Shown here: in pieces, positions 19,423 through 28,312 of the stretch
Layout of the letters: each line of letters begins with the position of its first letter
Numbering within the stretch: position 1 is the first letter of the stretch
Assembly: GCA_904063045.1 (NCBI GenBank)
Contig: CAJFCJ010000068.1
Coordinates: forward strand, 22,221 to 50,532
Origin: Dimorphilus gyrociliatus
Taxonomy: Eukaryota > Annelida > Polychaeta > Dinophilidae
Direction: 5' to 3'
Length of the DNA stretch: 28,312 nt
Program-made: the position numbers and the translations under genes
The notes under the pieces: generated by a model
The model's input: the letters and a program-made list of their open reading frames with translations, nothing else
Told to the model about the DNA's origin: nothing
The model's database searches: none

Positions 19423-20760
19423 TTAATTTGATGAAAAGATATTCTTTTGGCTTTTTTTGTTTGCTGGCTGCGATTTTTCTATTTCGTCAATCTTGATCTT
19501 TTTATAAATGTCAATATTACCTTTACACCATAAATAGTATGCTGCTGCACCTGCACTTGCCTCCTTAACTTCTTGAAGATTTAATTTATCAATTATTTCT
19601 TTAGCTCTTAAATTAATTGCTGGATGTACATTGAAGATTTTAAGAGCTTAGATTTTCTTTAAAATTGAGTTAGAGCATGCATATTTAATAAAAACTCGAC
19701 ATTCTTTCCATTCATCAGTTTGTACTTCACCAATTGATAAAATCAATAATGTTGATTTTATAATCAGATGTACAACAGTTGATGGTTGATTATACTGATT
19801 TAAGTCTGCAATACATTTTGCATCAAGTTTTAAAATTCTTTTTTGCAAACCACGAATTTGGTCCAAATTTGCTTTTAATTCATTAGCTTTTGATAAATCT
19901 TTAAGTAATAGAGGATTTATTGGTTCAACATAATCTTTATCTATAGCTACTTTTAACTTTCTGTAATCTTTTTCTTGAAAAGCCTTTTGCAAATCTACAA
20001 TGTTTTAAATGATATTTTTTTTAACAATTTTTCAATACTATAATATTGATATTTTACTTACTTGAATAATTCTATGAGTTTCACTAATTCTCCATTTATC
20101 AGTAATATTTGGAAATTGAAATGCATTTTTATTTGATTCAATAGCATAGAAATAACAATAATAGATTAATTCATAATTGTTTCTTGAATTCAATTCTTTT
20201 CCTTCAATTAGAGATTTATAAATTCCTGTATAAATATCACTTTCATCATTCAAATGTAACAAGAATTCTTGAAGAAATAATGAATATATGCCAGTCCATA
20301 ATTAAGCATTCAATAAAACATCTGCTAAGCCTTTTTCAATCATTTCCTTAACAGGTTTGGCAAACATTTGTTGTTGTTTTCTTGTGGTAAACAACAGCTG
20401 TGCGACCTTCACCATTCTGAGTTCATCATATTGGATGGTTAAGCCCTTCTAATAGTCAATTCTATTATTTTATTTGTTGTTGTTTTTCCTGTGGTAAATA
20501 ACAGCTGTGCAACCTTCACCATTCTAAGTTCGTCATATTTAAATGGTTAAGCCCATTTAATAGATGATTCTATTATTTTAAACACTTATAATTGAATGTT
20601 TACAATTCTTGATAAATAATTGCCTTTTATTCTTAAATAGTCTGGATGTAAGCTACTTCTAAGTGCACAAACAGATTCATCTGCTAGATCAAATGCTTAG
20701 TTAGGTAGTTGTTTGGAACCAAAATATAGAGCTGGTCTAAATGTTAAGATAATGTTTACA
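19423..20760 (-). pseudogene. Helical-repeat gene with dynein-stalk-like C-terminus, three in-frame TAA
   Basis: Minus strand. The first part (about 20760-20600) reads like a TPR unit (AFDLADESVCALRSSLHPDY). An exon from about 20445 to 20062 follows (MVKVAQLLFTTRKQQQMF…RISETHRIIQ), joined through a clean GTAAGT…AG intron (20061-19984, phase kept) to AFQEKDYRKLKVAI…, then LDAKCIADLNQYNQPSTVV and EVKEASAGAAAYYLWCKG. The last two blocks resemble the dynein heavy chain segment around the microtubule-binding stalk (hydrophobic helix, NPP-like turn, A-x-G-L-C-W-like helix). TAA codons interrupt the frame at 20699-20697, 20304-20302 and 19650-19648, each with likely coding text on both sides. It ends at TAA 19425-19423. 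Best seen as a recently broken gene copy; family assignment tentative. Confidence 0.5.
20367..20580. repeat. 106-bp direct tandem duplication covering an exon start
   Basis: Copy 1 is 20367-20472, copy 2 is 20473-20580, about 85-90 percent alike. Both contain, on the minus strand, the codons YDELRMVKVAQLLFTT of the helical-repeat gene. Copy 2 then diverges (GKTTTNK in place of RKQQQMF), and a one-base difference breaks its upstream frame. Confidence 0.85.
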
Positions 20761-20831
20761 CTTGTAATGTGTGTACATTCATACAACAGAAGTTTTGAAA
20801 ATTGATGAAAACCCTGAGTAATTTTTCTATT

Positions 20832-20872
20832 TTACCCTAACACTATCATACCCATAGCCCTTGTCTGAACTA
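20832..20872. mobile_element. Fragment of the telomere-like MITE family
   Basis: TTTTACCCTAACACTATC and the following CCCTTGTCTGAAC match the middle of copy 1 (5971-6115), without recognisable ends. It lies just behind the stop of the minus-strand PAN gene. Confidence 0.45.
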
Positions 20873-20908
20873 TTTCATTGTTAAAGAAATGTTAAAAAAA
20901 TTATAATT

Positions 20909-21664
20909 TTAATGAATCAATGCCAAGGATATTATTATGAAATGTTTTGAAATGTATGGAATAGTTTCAATCATTGAATTATCATTTAAAAAATCACCTT
21001 TTTTGTATAGTAGACCTCCTGAAAAGACAGTATAACTGGTAAACTGACTTCTTAAAAAACATTCTCTAGTGTCTAAAATATAATTAAAAGCTCTGAAAAG
21101 AATATTTATATAAAAGGTATTGATAATGGTGTAGAAAAAAATTACTAACTTGCAACCAGAATGCAAATTGCATACAGTTAGACATTCATCAAGCGCTACT
21201 ACTTTTGAATGTGAATTCCATTCATCAACATGAAAGTTGAATTGTGTAACAATTCCTTTATTCTCCCAAATATCATAAAAGTTGTTCAGTGGTTGAAGTT
21301 GTATATCTTTTACAAATAATACAAATTTAGCTTTATGTACCTTGGTCGAAAATACACTCTTTAAATGGCATTTGTCCATTAGCAACTCATAATCAAATGC
21401 TCTGAAAAAATTCAAAATATATTTAGTAAATGTTTATTTCTCTCACGATTTTACTTACTTGCATTCTTCATATGAATTACACACAGCCATGCATTCCTGA
21501 ATTGACGTAACTTTATAGCTAACTCCACCCCATTCAGGAATGTTTAATAGTTCGTTAATTTGAACCACCTCATTTTCATACTGTTCATAACCAAGAAGGC
21601 TTTGATCAGTAAAGTATTCAAAAAATATAAGATGATAGAAAAAACTTTGGAATAAAAGTTTCAT
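20909..21664 (-). CDS. Two-domain PAN/apple-like secreted or anchored protein (213 aa, 3 exons)
   Basis: Exons 21664-21459, 21401-21150 and 21092-20909 join in phase (642 nt). The N-terminus is hydrophobic (MKLLFQSFFYHLIFFEYF), a likely signal peptide. Two PAN/apple-like units: IPEWGG…ECMAVCNSYEEC then FDYELLMDKC; and VDEWNSH…ECLTVCNLHSGC then FNYILDTREC. The C-terminal tail HFIIISLALIH is hydrophobic. Both introns interrupt the domain right after the third Cys, exactly as in the plus-strand paralogue at 13847-14716, which has two more introns. An acceptor-like TTCATTCAG lies six bases before the ATG. Extracellular binding role inferred from the fold only. Confidence 0.75.
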
Positions 21665-22550
21665 TCTTCCCTGAATGAAATGTCAAACCAGCAAAATAAC
21701 TTCTCTCTACAGAGAAAACTTCTATATAAAACATTCTTGTTCCTAACCCTTACATTTTTTTTATATTATATTGTAATCGATTATTCATTCCTTTTATATT
21801 AATCTTATGTTTTTTAAATGGAAACTGGTTTAAAATAGAACATGGCAGAATTTTTTACTTTTCCATTCAGGGAAGATATTTAACAAACCAACAATAGCTT
21901 CTTAATTATTGATGATGTTCTCCAGTTTAGTTATTTAGCGTAGCTATTTGCATTTCCATATGTATTCTATAAGAAGAACTGTTTTCTAAATTTTCTTAAC
22001 TTAAGCAATTCTATATTTTCTATTAAACAATAAACATAATATATATATTACCAAAAATATCCTCAGATATCTAGGACACTGTCTAATATTCTAATCAGTA
22101 TTAATGCATTTGCATTAGAAGAGTTATTGACACTAGACAACTTTAGCATACTAAAATAATGAAATGAAAGACCTGGATTTAAGAAAAATAGTATCAGATT
22201 ATAATTCTCCCAACTGAACATTATGAACTTAGTGTTAATGCGAGAATTACATTTATGTTATCCTACTTGTCATTGTTAATTCAGCAACTGGCCGAATATC
22301 TAGGAAATATCCAATCTGCTGTTGAACTTTGCGAGAAGGTGAAGAAGACAAATTATGATGTATGAAATTACAATCTGTTTCCATTCAAGTACTAGAATTT
22401 TACTTGGCATAGGTACAAGATAATTCATTAAAGAGGGTTGCGGACAAGTTAGATGGTAGAATGAACTTGACATTTATTAAATTTGAATATTAACACAAAT
22501 ATATAAAAATATAACATATTTAATGTTAATGTGCACTTAGATATAAGGGT
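21665..22550. other. Spacer with one short exon-like stretch
   Basis: Mostly AT-rich and featureless. At about 22285-22361 (plus) an acceptor-like TTAATTCAG is followed by QLAEYLGNIQSAVELCEKVK and a stop, helix-like text of unknown origin; it may be a stray exon remnant or chance. Confidence 0.3.
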
Positions 22551-22553
22551 ACA

Positions 22554-22712
22554 TTAGAAAGACTTCTATTTTGTAGGAATTAGACTGGTGCAACTATAGA
22601 AATACTTATATTTCGTAGGAATTATAGTGGTGGAACTTTAGAAAGACTTTTATTTCGTAGAGTTAGCTTTTAGTACTTTAGAAAGAACTCTATTTCGTAA
22701 GAAATAGACTCT
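22554..22712. repeat. 42-bp minisatellite, about 3.8 copies
   Basis: Units start TTAGAAAGAC at 22554, about 22596, 22638 and 22678, each with TATTTCGTAG about ten bases on. The minus-strand ORF across it (22835-22650) is a by-product of the repeat. Confidence 0.8.
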
Positions 22713-22719
22713 TTGACTG

Positions 22720-23100
22720 TAACAGATGGTGGCTACTTGGGGAATTAACAAAGGAACAAAGAACATGGAAAAGATGCAGGTCAAACACCAGATGCTGATG
22801 AGACAGGCCTGTTTGCTGTGGCACATGTTTGGCATGTGGCCCTAATCTTAGGATTATATTTTATATGTGTGATATAACAGTCTTTCATATTTTTGTTACA
22901 TGAGAATTATGAGACCGTCAGATTTCAACTTTGTAATCCTTTGACCACTTGAACCCAAGCTTTGGAAAATGTATAAAAGGAAATGCATTTCCTCAGCTTG
23001 TCAGTTCAGTTCTTTAACCATTAACTGGTTGTTTAAACTTACTTGTTTAGAACTAGAAACTCATTTACTCAATACATATTCTTTGGACGAAATACTGGTA
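22720..23100 (+). mobile_element. Retroelement-like or repeat sequence with promoter-like motif
   Basis: The block at 22736-22785 (core AAAGGAACAAAGAACAT) recurs at about 27014-27062, so this is dispersed repeat DNA. Downstream, TATAAAAGG at 22973-22981 is followed after about 20 bases by TCAGTTCAGTTC, a TATA box plus TCAGT-type initiator spacing typical of invertebrate promoters and of LTR-retroelement LTRs. No gag-pol frames are present, so if it is an LTR it is solo or partial. Confidence 0.35.
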
Positions 23101-23359
23101 TTTTGTTGAATTATTTCTACCGAAGCTAGGACAAAAACAAACTTCCTATATTTGCAATACAATAACAAACAAATTAATTTGAATTTTATTCACCGAGTGT
23201 ATTTTGAAAGCAGCATAGAATAATGATGTATTTAGATTTCAACTATTCTACATTCAGCTACAAAAGCCAACTATTTTGTTAATGAGTTTCCTCCTAATAT
23301 GGTCTTCCCATTGATCTACATTTAGTGTTTGTTATAGCACGGCTGCAGATTGACCACTT

Positions 23360-23721
23360 TCATTTTTGACAGTTTTTACAGATATCATTCATGGTTGATG
23401 TTGAGACACCCTGAAATGCAAAACATGTGTTATATATGACACATACAGAGATAAAATACATACCATTCCAGCAAAATTGAGTCCAGAACTATGAAAAAAA
23501 GACCTCTCACTTGGGTCAGAGGCAGCAGAATCCTAAAACATAATTTTAATGTAACATTCTATAAATAACTTTCAGAGAAACAGTATTTTATGCTTATCAG
23601 AAGTTCTCTAAGAGCATATTTAAGATCTTCATCATCTCTTTCAGCAGTCAAAAAAAGACTGTATTCTAACCATTTCAGTTAGTAAAAAAATCGCCAAGAC
23701 ACAAAGTAGAGATGATTTCAT
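23360..23721 (-). CDS. Small secreted peptide precursor candidate (3 exons)
   Basis: Starts MKSSLLCVLAIFLLTEM, a convincing signal peptide, at 23721. A GT donor straight after Met17 (GTTAGA), an exon beginning after TTATGTTTTAG (DSAASDPSERSFFHSS…GM) with a GTATGT donor, and a last exon after TTGCATTTCAG (GVSTSTMNDICKNCQK, stop 23362-23360) give an uninterrupted phase-0 join and a product of roughly 55-60 residues. A stretch inside the first intron also reads well (ERDDEDLKYALRELL) but only after a one-base shift in a T-run, so an extra or alternative exon is possible. The size, leader and closing CKNC suggest a peptide hormone, defence peptide or similar; no family recognised. Confidence 0.45.
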
Positions 23722-24139
23722 GATTGCTTTTTACTTTTCTTTCATTCGTCGCTAACTTTATATTCTTTTTTTTGAGATCTTCAACTAATAAATTTCTAAA
23801 GAAAGGAACAGCCATTCTTCTGACTTACCAGATAAAAAAGAACTGTTAAAAGTCTAACATCGAACAAAAGAAGTCAATGATACTGATAAATTTGACAGTT
23901 AGTTTTAAAAGTTAAATCTCTGAATTTTCCCAAACATTAAACCAAAGTGGACAGTCCAAAAGAGCAACAATTTGTGAGGTCTTCACTACAGTATGTTTGC
24001 GAAAATAAAAGGGAAGGATAGCCTGATAGGGGAAGACTATCAAAATTAAATGAAAGAACGAAATCCCTTATCACACGCTAATAATTTATTAATAATAAAT
24101 ACATCTATATATAGAAAATATTGAAACAGGAATTAGCAT

Positions 24140-24262
24140 ACGTTTTCTTTGGGAGCTGTTGAAAACGTCCATTTTGGAGTTATTTTGGGGTGAGATTTTG
24201 GGTTGGGAATGGGTTAGGAAAAATAGTTAAGCAATTGATTTTTAATTAGGTTGGTTCAAACT
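24140..24262 (-). mobile_element. MITE-like repeat, reversed partial copy
   Basis: CTGTTGAAAACGTCC at about 24160 matches the terminal motif of the elements at 15711 and 16385. On the minus strand the next parts are CCTAACCCATTCCCAACCC-like and CCTAATTAAAAATCAATTGC, matching the inner blocks of copies 1 and 2. The other end is not found. Confidence 0.5.
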
Positions 24263-25177
24263 AAAGGTTAGTGTACACATTTAGGCTGTTAACATGTACT
24301 GTACACATAAGCTTACAACCAAGCTCACACATTTACACAATACACCCAAAATTATTACATTTCATTTACCAATGGAATGAAAATATTGGAAGAGAATTAT
24401 ACAGTACTCTACATGCCTAAACTACAACATACACTATTATTTACACTATTTTAAAGTTTTAAATTACTTTTACTAATGAAATATTAAGCCTAATTATTAT
24501 ACACATAATATTCAATGAATATTAGTTATACCTTGTATTATTCTACTATTTGGAGTGTGTAGTTTATTATCACTTTCAACAGTATTGTATGCACAATTCT
24601 ATTTTGGATGATTAAGTATATTTAGTTGACCCTATCACTCTTTTACACTAAAACATATTATTTTACACAAACAATTATTATTATTAATTTGAGCTATACT
24701 AGAACAGCATTAAAGCTGACCTTTGTCTATTCTTGCGTTTTGGAATCAATCCAACTCCTACAAAGATTGTTACATCTTATGCAACTTTCCAACCTACTAA
24801 AATAGGCAGCAACAGTTTGCAAAGATAAAGAAAAAGTATCAAATGTGGAAATATATTTTAGTATCAAAAAGTTTCGTCATTAATATCACCATTTTCTAAC
24901 TTCTTGTCACAAAATCTATTCACCTTTACACAGTGAAAGATAATTGAATGTTAGAAAGACTTTAAACAGTTCAACAATATATATAGTTAAATAATATATT
25001 CTATAAATCTCCAGTAGATAGCACCACTGTCTTTCTCTCTAAAGAAATATATGTGTATATATATATATATAATTAGAATTTAACGTATGTATGAGTTTAC
25101 CTCAGTATTTGAAGAGAAGAATATAGAAATAGGATACTTTTTTCCTTTTCAAATGCTGGAAAATCAACTATAGAAAT
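24263..25177. other. Gene-free AT-rich spacer upstream of the plus-strand GPCR
   Basis: I see no coding frame with family likeness. A (TA)n run lies at about 25050-25071, and a pyrimidine-rich stretch (TTTTTTCCTTTTC, about 25137-25149) precedes CAACTATAG, which ends four bases before the GPCR start codon. Confidence 0.45.
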
Positions 25178-26053
25178 ATGGACGATATTTCAAAAGCGAT
25201 TTTAATATTTACAATTCCTTGTTCAGTTATTGGCACGATTTCAAATGTTGTTATCTTAATCTATTTCCCTTTTAAGGGTAATAAGAGTACATTGACAAAC
25301 TATTTTGTAAGAATATTGGCAATTGTAGATACTGTATTTTGTGGAATTATTTTACCAGTATCAACAATTTTGAATATATATGGAACATATAGTTTAACTG
25401 TTTGTAAAGTGCATTCTTACTTTTTAAATATTTTTATAATTCATTCATTCGTTCTGAATATTTTATTAGCCTTTGAAAGATGGTTATCTGTGTTTAGACC
25501 TCATGTATTATCTTCCAATTTAATCTATTGTTTACACTATATATTTCTGTCTTTTTCTTTAACATTTCCCATATATCAAGCAATTTATTTTACAAGTGCA
25601 ACCATGCCAAATGACAACAAAAAAATTCTATGTATTCGCCTCAGTTTTAACGATATAGCAGATGGAATTATTGCAAGTGTTTATATTCAATTGTTTCTCT
25701 TTTTTATGTTATTGTTAATGTATACTAGTATCTTTATTGTCTTGCAAAAAAGATCTATAAATCCAACAAGAAACTCTGAAAACGAAAAATCAAATCAAGT
25801 TAGATGTGCTTTAATGTTGTTTGGTACTGCTACTGTTTTTTTTCTCTCATGGATACCTGTACAGGTGAAGATTTTGATGAAAATGAACACAAGAATTCCA
25901 ATTTTGCAAAGACTTTTCTATATCAATAACTCAACAAACTGTTTTGTGTATATGATTTTTCATAAGCAATTTTTGAAAAGAGTTAAAGTTTCATTATATA
26001 AATTTATTAATAGAAAAAAAGTTGCAAATTCAAATATAAGTACAGTTGCTTAA
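25178..26053 (+). CDS. Single-exon rhodopsin-like (class A) GPCR, 291 aa
   Basis: Intronless 7TM receptor with a very short N-terminus. TM1 GTISNVVILIYF (Asn 23), TM2 RILAIVDTVFC (Asp 51), Cys 76 before TM3, TM3 end AFERWLSVFRPH (ERW at 100-102, a DRY variant), Cys 152 in the second outer loop, TM6 FFLSWIPVQV (SWIP, 224-227), TM7 NNSTNCFVYMIF with N-C-F-V-Y (254-258) as the NPxxY counterpart, where Pro is replaced by Cys. The tail is short and basic, as in invertebrate FMRFamide-type and related peptide receptors; ligand not assignable. Not a close paralogue of the GPCR at 17999-18931, nor of the receptor A/B cores. The start at 25178 is chosen because an acceptor-like AG lies four bases before it and the leader is otherwise absent. 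Confidence 0.88.
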   Translation: MDDISKAILIFTIPCSVIGTISNVVILIYFPFKGNKSTLTNYFVRILAIVDTVFCGIILPVSTILNIYGTYSLTVCKVHSYFLNIFIIHSFVLNILLAFERWLSVFRPHVLSSNLIYCLHYIFLSFSLTFPIYQAIYFTSATMPNDNKKILCIRLSFNDIADGIIASVYIQLFLFFMLLLMYTSIFIVLQKRSINPTRNSENEKSNQVRCALMLFGTATVFFLSWIPVQVKILMKMNTRIPILQRLFYINNSTNCFVYMIFHKQFLKRVKVSLYKFINRKKVANSNISTVA

Positions 26054-27180
26054 AAAGTCAGGGAGAGGACGGAAAGGAATTTTTGCACATTTACTGTTTT
26101 GTTTGTCAAATTTGTCAAGAAATAATAATTACACTTTTATGATGAGTTTTTAATAGTGTGCTGGACAAAGATGAAACATCTTATCCTTTAAGATAATCTG
26201 TCATAAATACATACTCTTGTATTTCCACTGTAGTCTACTCTACAATCATCATTATCCCACTTTTAGCTTCTATCTTTTCACTCCTAGTCATTATTTCACT
26301 CGGAACCTTTGCGTACCTTATAATAAAAAATTCCATTCATTTGTACTCTCTTTCACTTAGAGTAGTAGAGTACTAAAATATAGAATATTTTTTTGATGCA
26401 TAGCAATTAATTCATTTCATTTCTTCTGCAAAATGTATTAGTGTGTCTAAAAATTGTTTTAGATGATTAGTTATGATGATACTTAAAAAAGAAATGTTTT
26501 TTTTGACATAGTTCAACCGTCTATCAAACTTTTGTCGGAAAATCTTTCTAGCAATTCTCCAATGGATACTAAATTATAAAGGCAAAAGTTACAGTTATTT
26601 CTGTAGAAAATAATTGATTATAGATTAAGGACGGTTTGATCAGATTATATAACTTTCAAAAGAGTTGGATGCATTTCCAGTTCTTTAGCATGCCTTGTTA
26701 ATTGGTCTTCTAGTATAATATATAATTCCGTTTGTTTTCAATGACTACTTGGAGAGGACATAGATAGTTTCTAATTTTTAGCCATATATATTGGTCTGTA
26801 GCAGTCTGGAAGCTGCATCAATCTAATGTGACGTGGAAAAACTGGCGACCATTGCCATTGATTTGTTTGTTTGTATTGACCAGTAGTTCAGTCATTGTAG
26901 TGCATATCTTTTAAGTTAGTACGCATGACGTGTTATAACATGAATTAAAAAGAATGAGTCACCATATTTCATTATGAGTTGCTTTGAACATTTACAAGCT
27001 ATGGCAGATGGAGCCATTGTGCAATTGGCAAAGGAACAAAGAACATTTTAAAGATGCATATCAAAAATATTAACTAATCAGAAACCAGTTTGAAAACTCA
27101 GCTGAAATGTATTATTTTTCTTGAGTTTATCTATTTTCTCCCGAGTGTGATAGATAAGCTTACATTAATTTATAAAATTG
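26054..27180. other. Spacer with second copy of a dispersed repeat
   Basis: No gene seen. At about 27014-27062 the sequence repeats the block found at 22736-22785. Confidence 0.45.
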
Positions 27181-27182
27181 CA

Positions 27183-27536
27183 GTTATAACTATGCTTCTA
27201 CATCTGTTAAAGTTCTTTTTCCATCATATTGTCTATCAGCTTTAAAAGCTCCATTCCCAGAGGTCTCAGTTGTTCTAAAGTGGAAACCACTTGAAGGAAT
27301 TAAAGACACGTAATATATTCCTTTTTTTCAATTGTCATTAAATTTCAAGATGCTTTATATAAATTAACATTATGGTAAATTCTCTCATAAATGATACCAT
27401 AAAAGCTAGTTCTTCGGAGGATTATCAGGGATTATTGAAATATGTGCCTACATCAACTGAACTACCAGGGCAATCATCATCTCCATTTGTGGGAGTGGAT
27501 TTGTACAGCTTCTTAAACGAGACTGATCACTTTTAA
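27183..27536 (+). CDS. Orphan two-exon coding stretch (3' end of an unidentified gene or remnant)
   Basis: After an acceptor-like AAAATTGCAG, an open stretch from 27183 to 27309 reads YNYASTSVKVLFPSYCLS…KWKPLEGIKD with a GTAATA donor. Joined in phase to an exon after AAAAGCTAG (about 27409), it continues SSEDYQGLLKYVPTSTELPG and ends LYSFLNETDHF at TAA 27534-27536. Codon use is more balanced and GC-richer than the flanks, which argues for real coding ancestry. No upstream exons or start were found, and repeat DNA lies just before it, so it may be a fragment carried by a mobile element. I do not recognise the family. Confidence 0.35.
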
Positions 27537-27539
27537 ACA

Positions 27540-28312
27540 TGTAAACCTGATATTACCACGCCATCAGTAGATAATGGACATCCAAAGGGTAACATCCTAT
27601 ATCAGTAGGGATGAAGCTACTTCGTAAAAATACAGAATAACTGACTAAAAGACAGAAAATGAAGAGACCCTGTTAAAAAATTTTTTTAATATTTGTCTAT
27701 ATAATATAAAGTTTGCTTTTTATAGGCTTACTGCATTTGTCAACAATATTGTGTAGTTTATAAATAAAAAAATTAACAGAATAGAAAATATGCTACTTTG
27801 GGCAAGTTTTTAAAAAAAAAACAATTTTAAAATCAATATATCAATAAATTTAAAAATTTTAATATTAAAATTAGGAAACATTCAAGTTTGTGTATGATTC
27901 CTCTTAATAAAAGCATACAATCATAAGAGTGCGCTATTTATACCATTATCATGTGACACACAGATAGTTATGACGTAGTCAGCTTACACTTTGGGGGACA
28001 ATTAATAATCTACTGTCTTACCTTTTTTTTACAAGTCAGTCTATCTAAGGTGACTATCTCGATATTATATAATCGCTAACAACCTGTTGAACATCATAGA
28101 AAAAATATAATTTAAAAATGTTATTTACATCTTAACTAAAATAACAATTAACATAATGAAAATGAAATTTTTACTCATTCCTGTTCTGTTCTGAATACTT
28201 TGGCTAAAAATTAAGAGCCAGCTGATAATGAAAGAAAAGTTACTGTTCCTCCTCTTATATATATTCAACCAAACATTTACTTAACTTTTGTCATTGGTGA
28301 ACCTATAATGAT
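27540..28312. other. AT-rich spacer, nothing recognised
   Basis: No coding frame with family likeness, RNA gene or clear repeat. A-rich and T-rich runs are common around 27675-27860. Confidence 0.5.

Noticed and set aside
19423-20760. Reassignment of TAA to an amino acid
   Set aside because: Receptor B, the plus-strand GPCR and both PAN genes end naturally at TAA, so the standard code holds.
22650-22835. Minus-strand ORF of 61 aa with hydrophobic residues
   Set aside because: Covers minisatellite and dispersed repeat sequence; no supporting context.

Overview
The window is nuclear DNA of an AT-rich invertebrate animal. The evidence is rhodopsin-like GPCRs, animal ectodomains (LDL-receptor class A, scavenger-receptor Cys-rich, C-type lectin-like, PAN/apple), short GT-AG introns (mostly 50-90 nt), MULE-type DNA transposon remnants and scattered (CCCTAA)n tracts. 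The phylum cannot be fixed from sequence alone; a compact-intron lophotrochozoan or rotifer-like animal would fit, but that is a guess.

Left half, minus strand. Two tandem paralogues (A, about 4880 down to beyond base 1; B, 13084-7755) encode very large receptors. Joining exons by hand gives B as 16 exons with fully consistent phases and 1459 residues: signal peptide, about four degenerate SRCR-like units, one C-type-lectin-like domain, six LDLa modules, a leucine-rich repeat block and a 7TM rhodopsin-like core. The LDLa-LRR-7TM part is the known type C LGR/GRL101 layout; the SRCR and lectin-like modules in front of it are the unusual part. Copy A has the same exon plan but a TGA in a microexon and a decayed lectin domain, so it may be a failing duplicate. 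An unidentified ORF (7707-7375) starts 48 bases after B's stop, just behind a splice-acceptor-like site.

Middle, 13.4-17.8 kb. A two-domain PAN/apple secreted or anchored protein on the plus strand lies between perfect 53-bp inverted repeats. Beyond it come short MITE-like elements carrying telomere-like repeats, then a broken MULE transposase. A second, older MULE scrap lies at 5.3-5.6 kb.

Right half. A single-exon GPCR (18931-17999, minus), a helical-repeat gene broken by three in-frame TAA codons (20.76-19.42 kb, minus), a paralogue of the PAN protein (21664-20909, minus), minisatellites and retroelement-like repeat DNA, a small secreted-peptide candidate (23721-23360, minus), another single-exon GPCR (25178-26053, plus) and an orphan pair of exons near 27.2-27.5 kb. 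With four GPCRs and two PAN proteins in 28 kb, the locus looks like a rapidly diversifying surface-receptor and secreted-protein neighbourhood interleaved with DNA transposon debris. No rRNA, tRNA, CRISPR or bacterial feature was seen.
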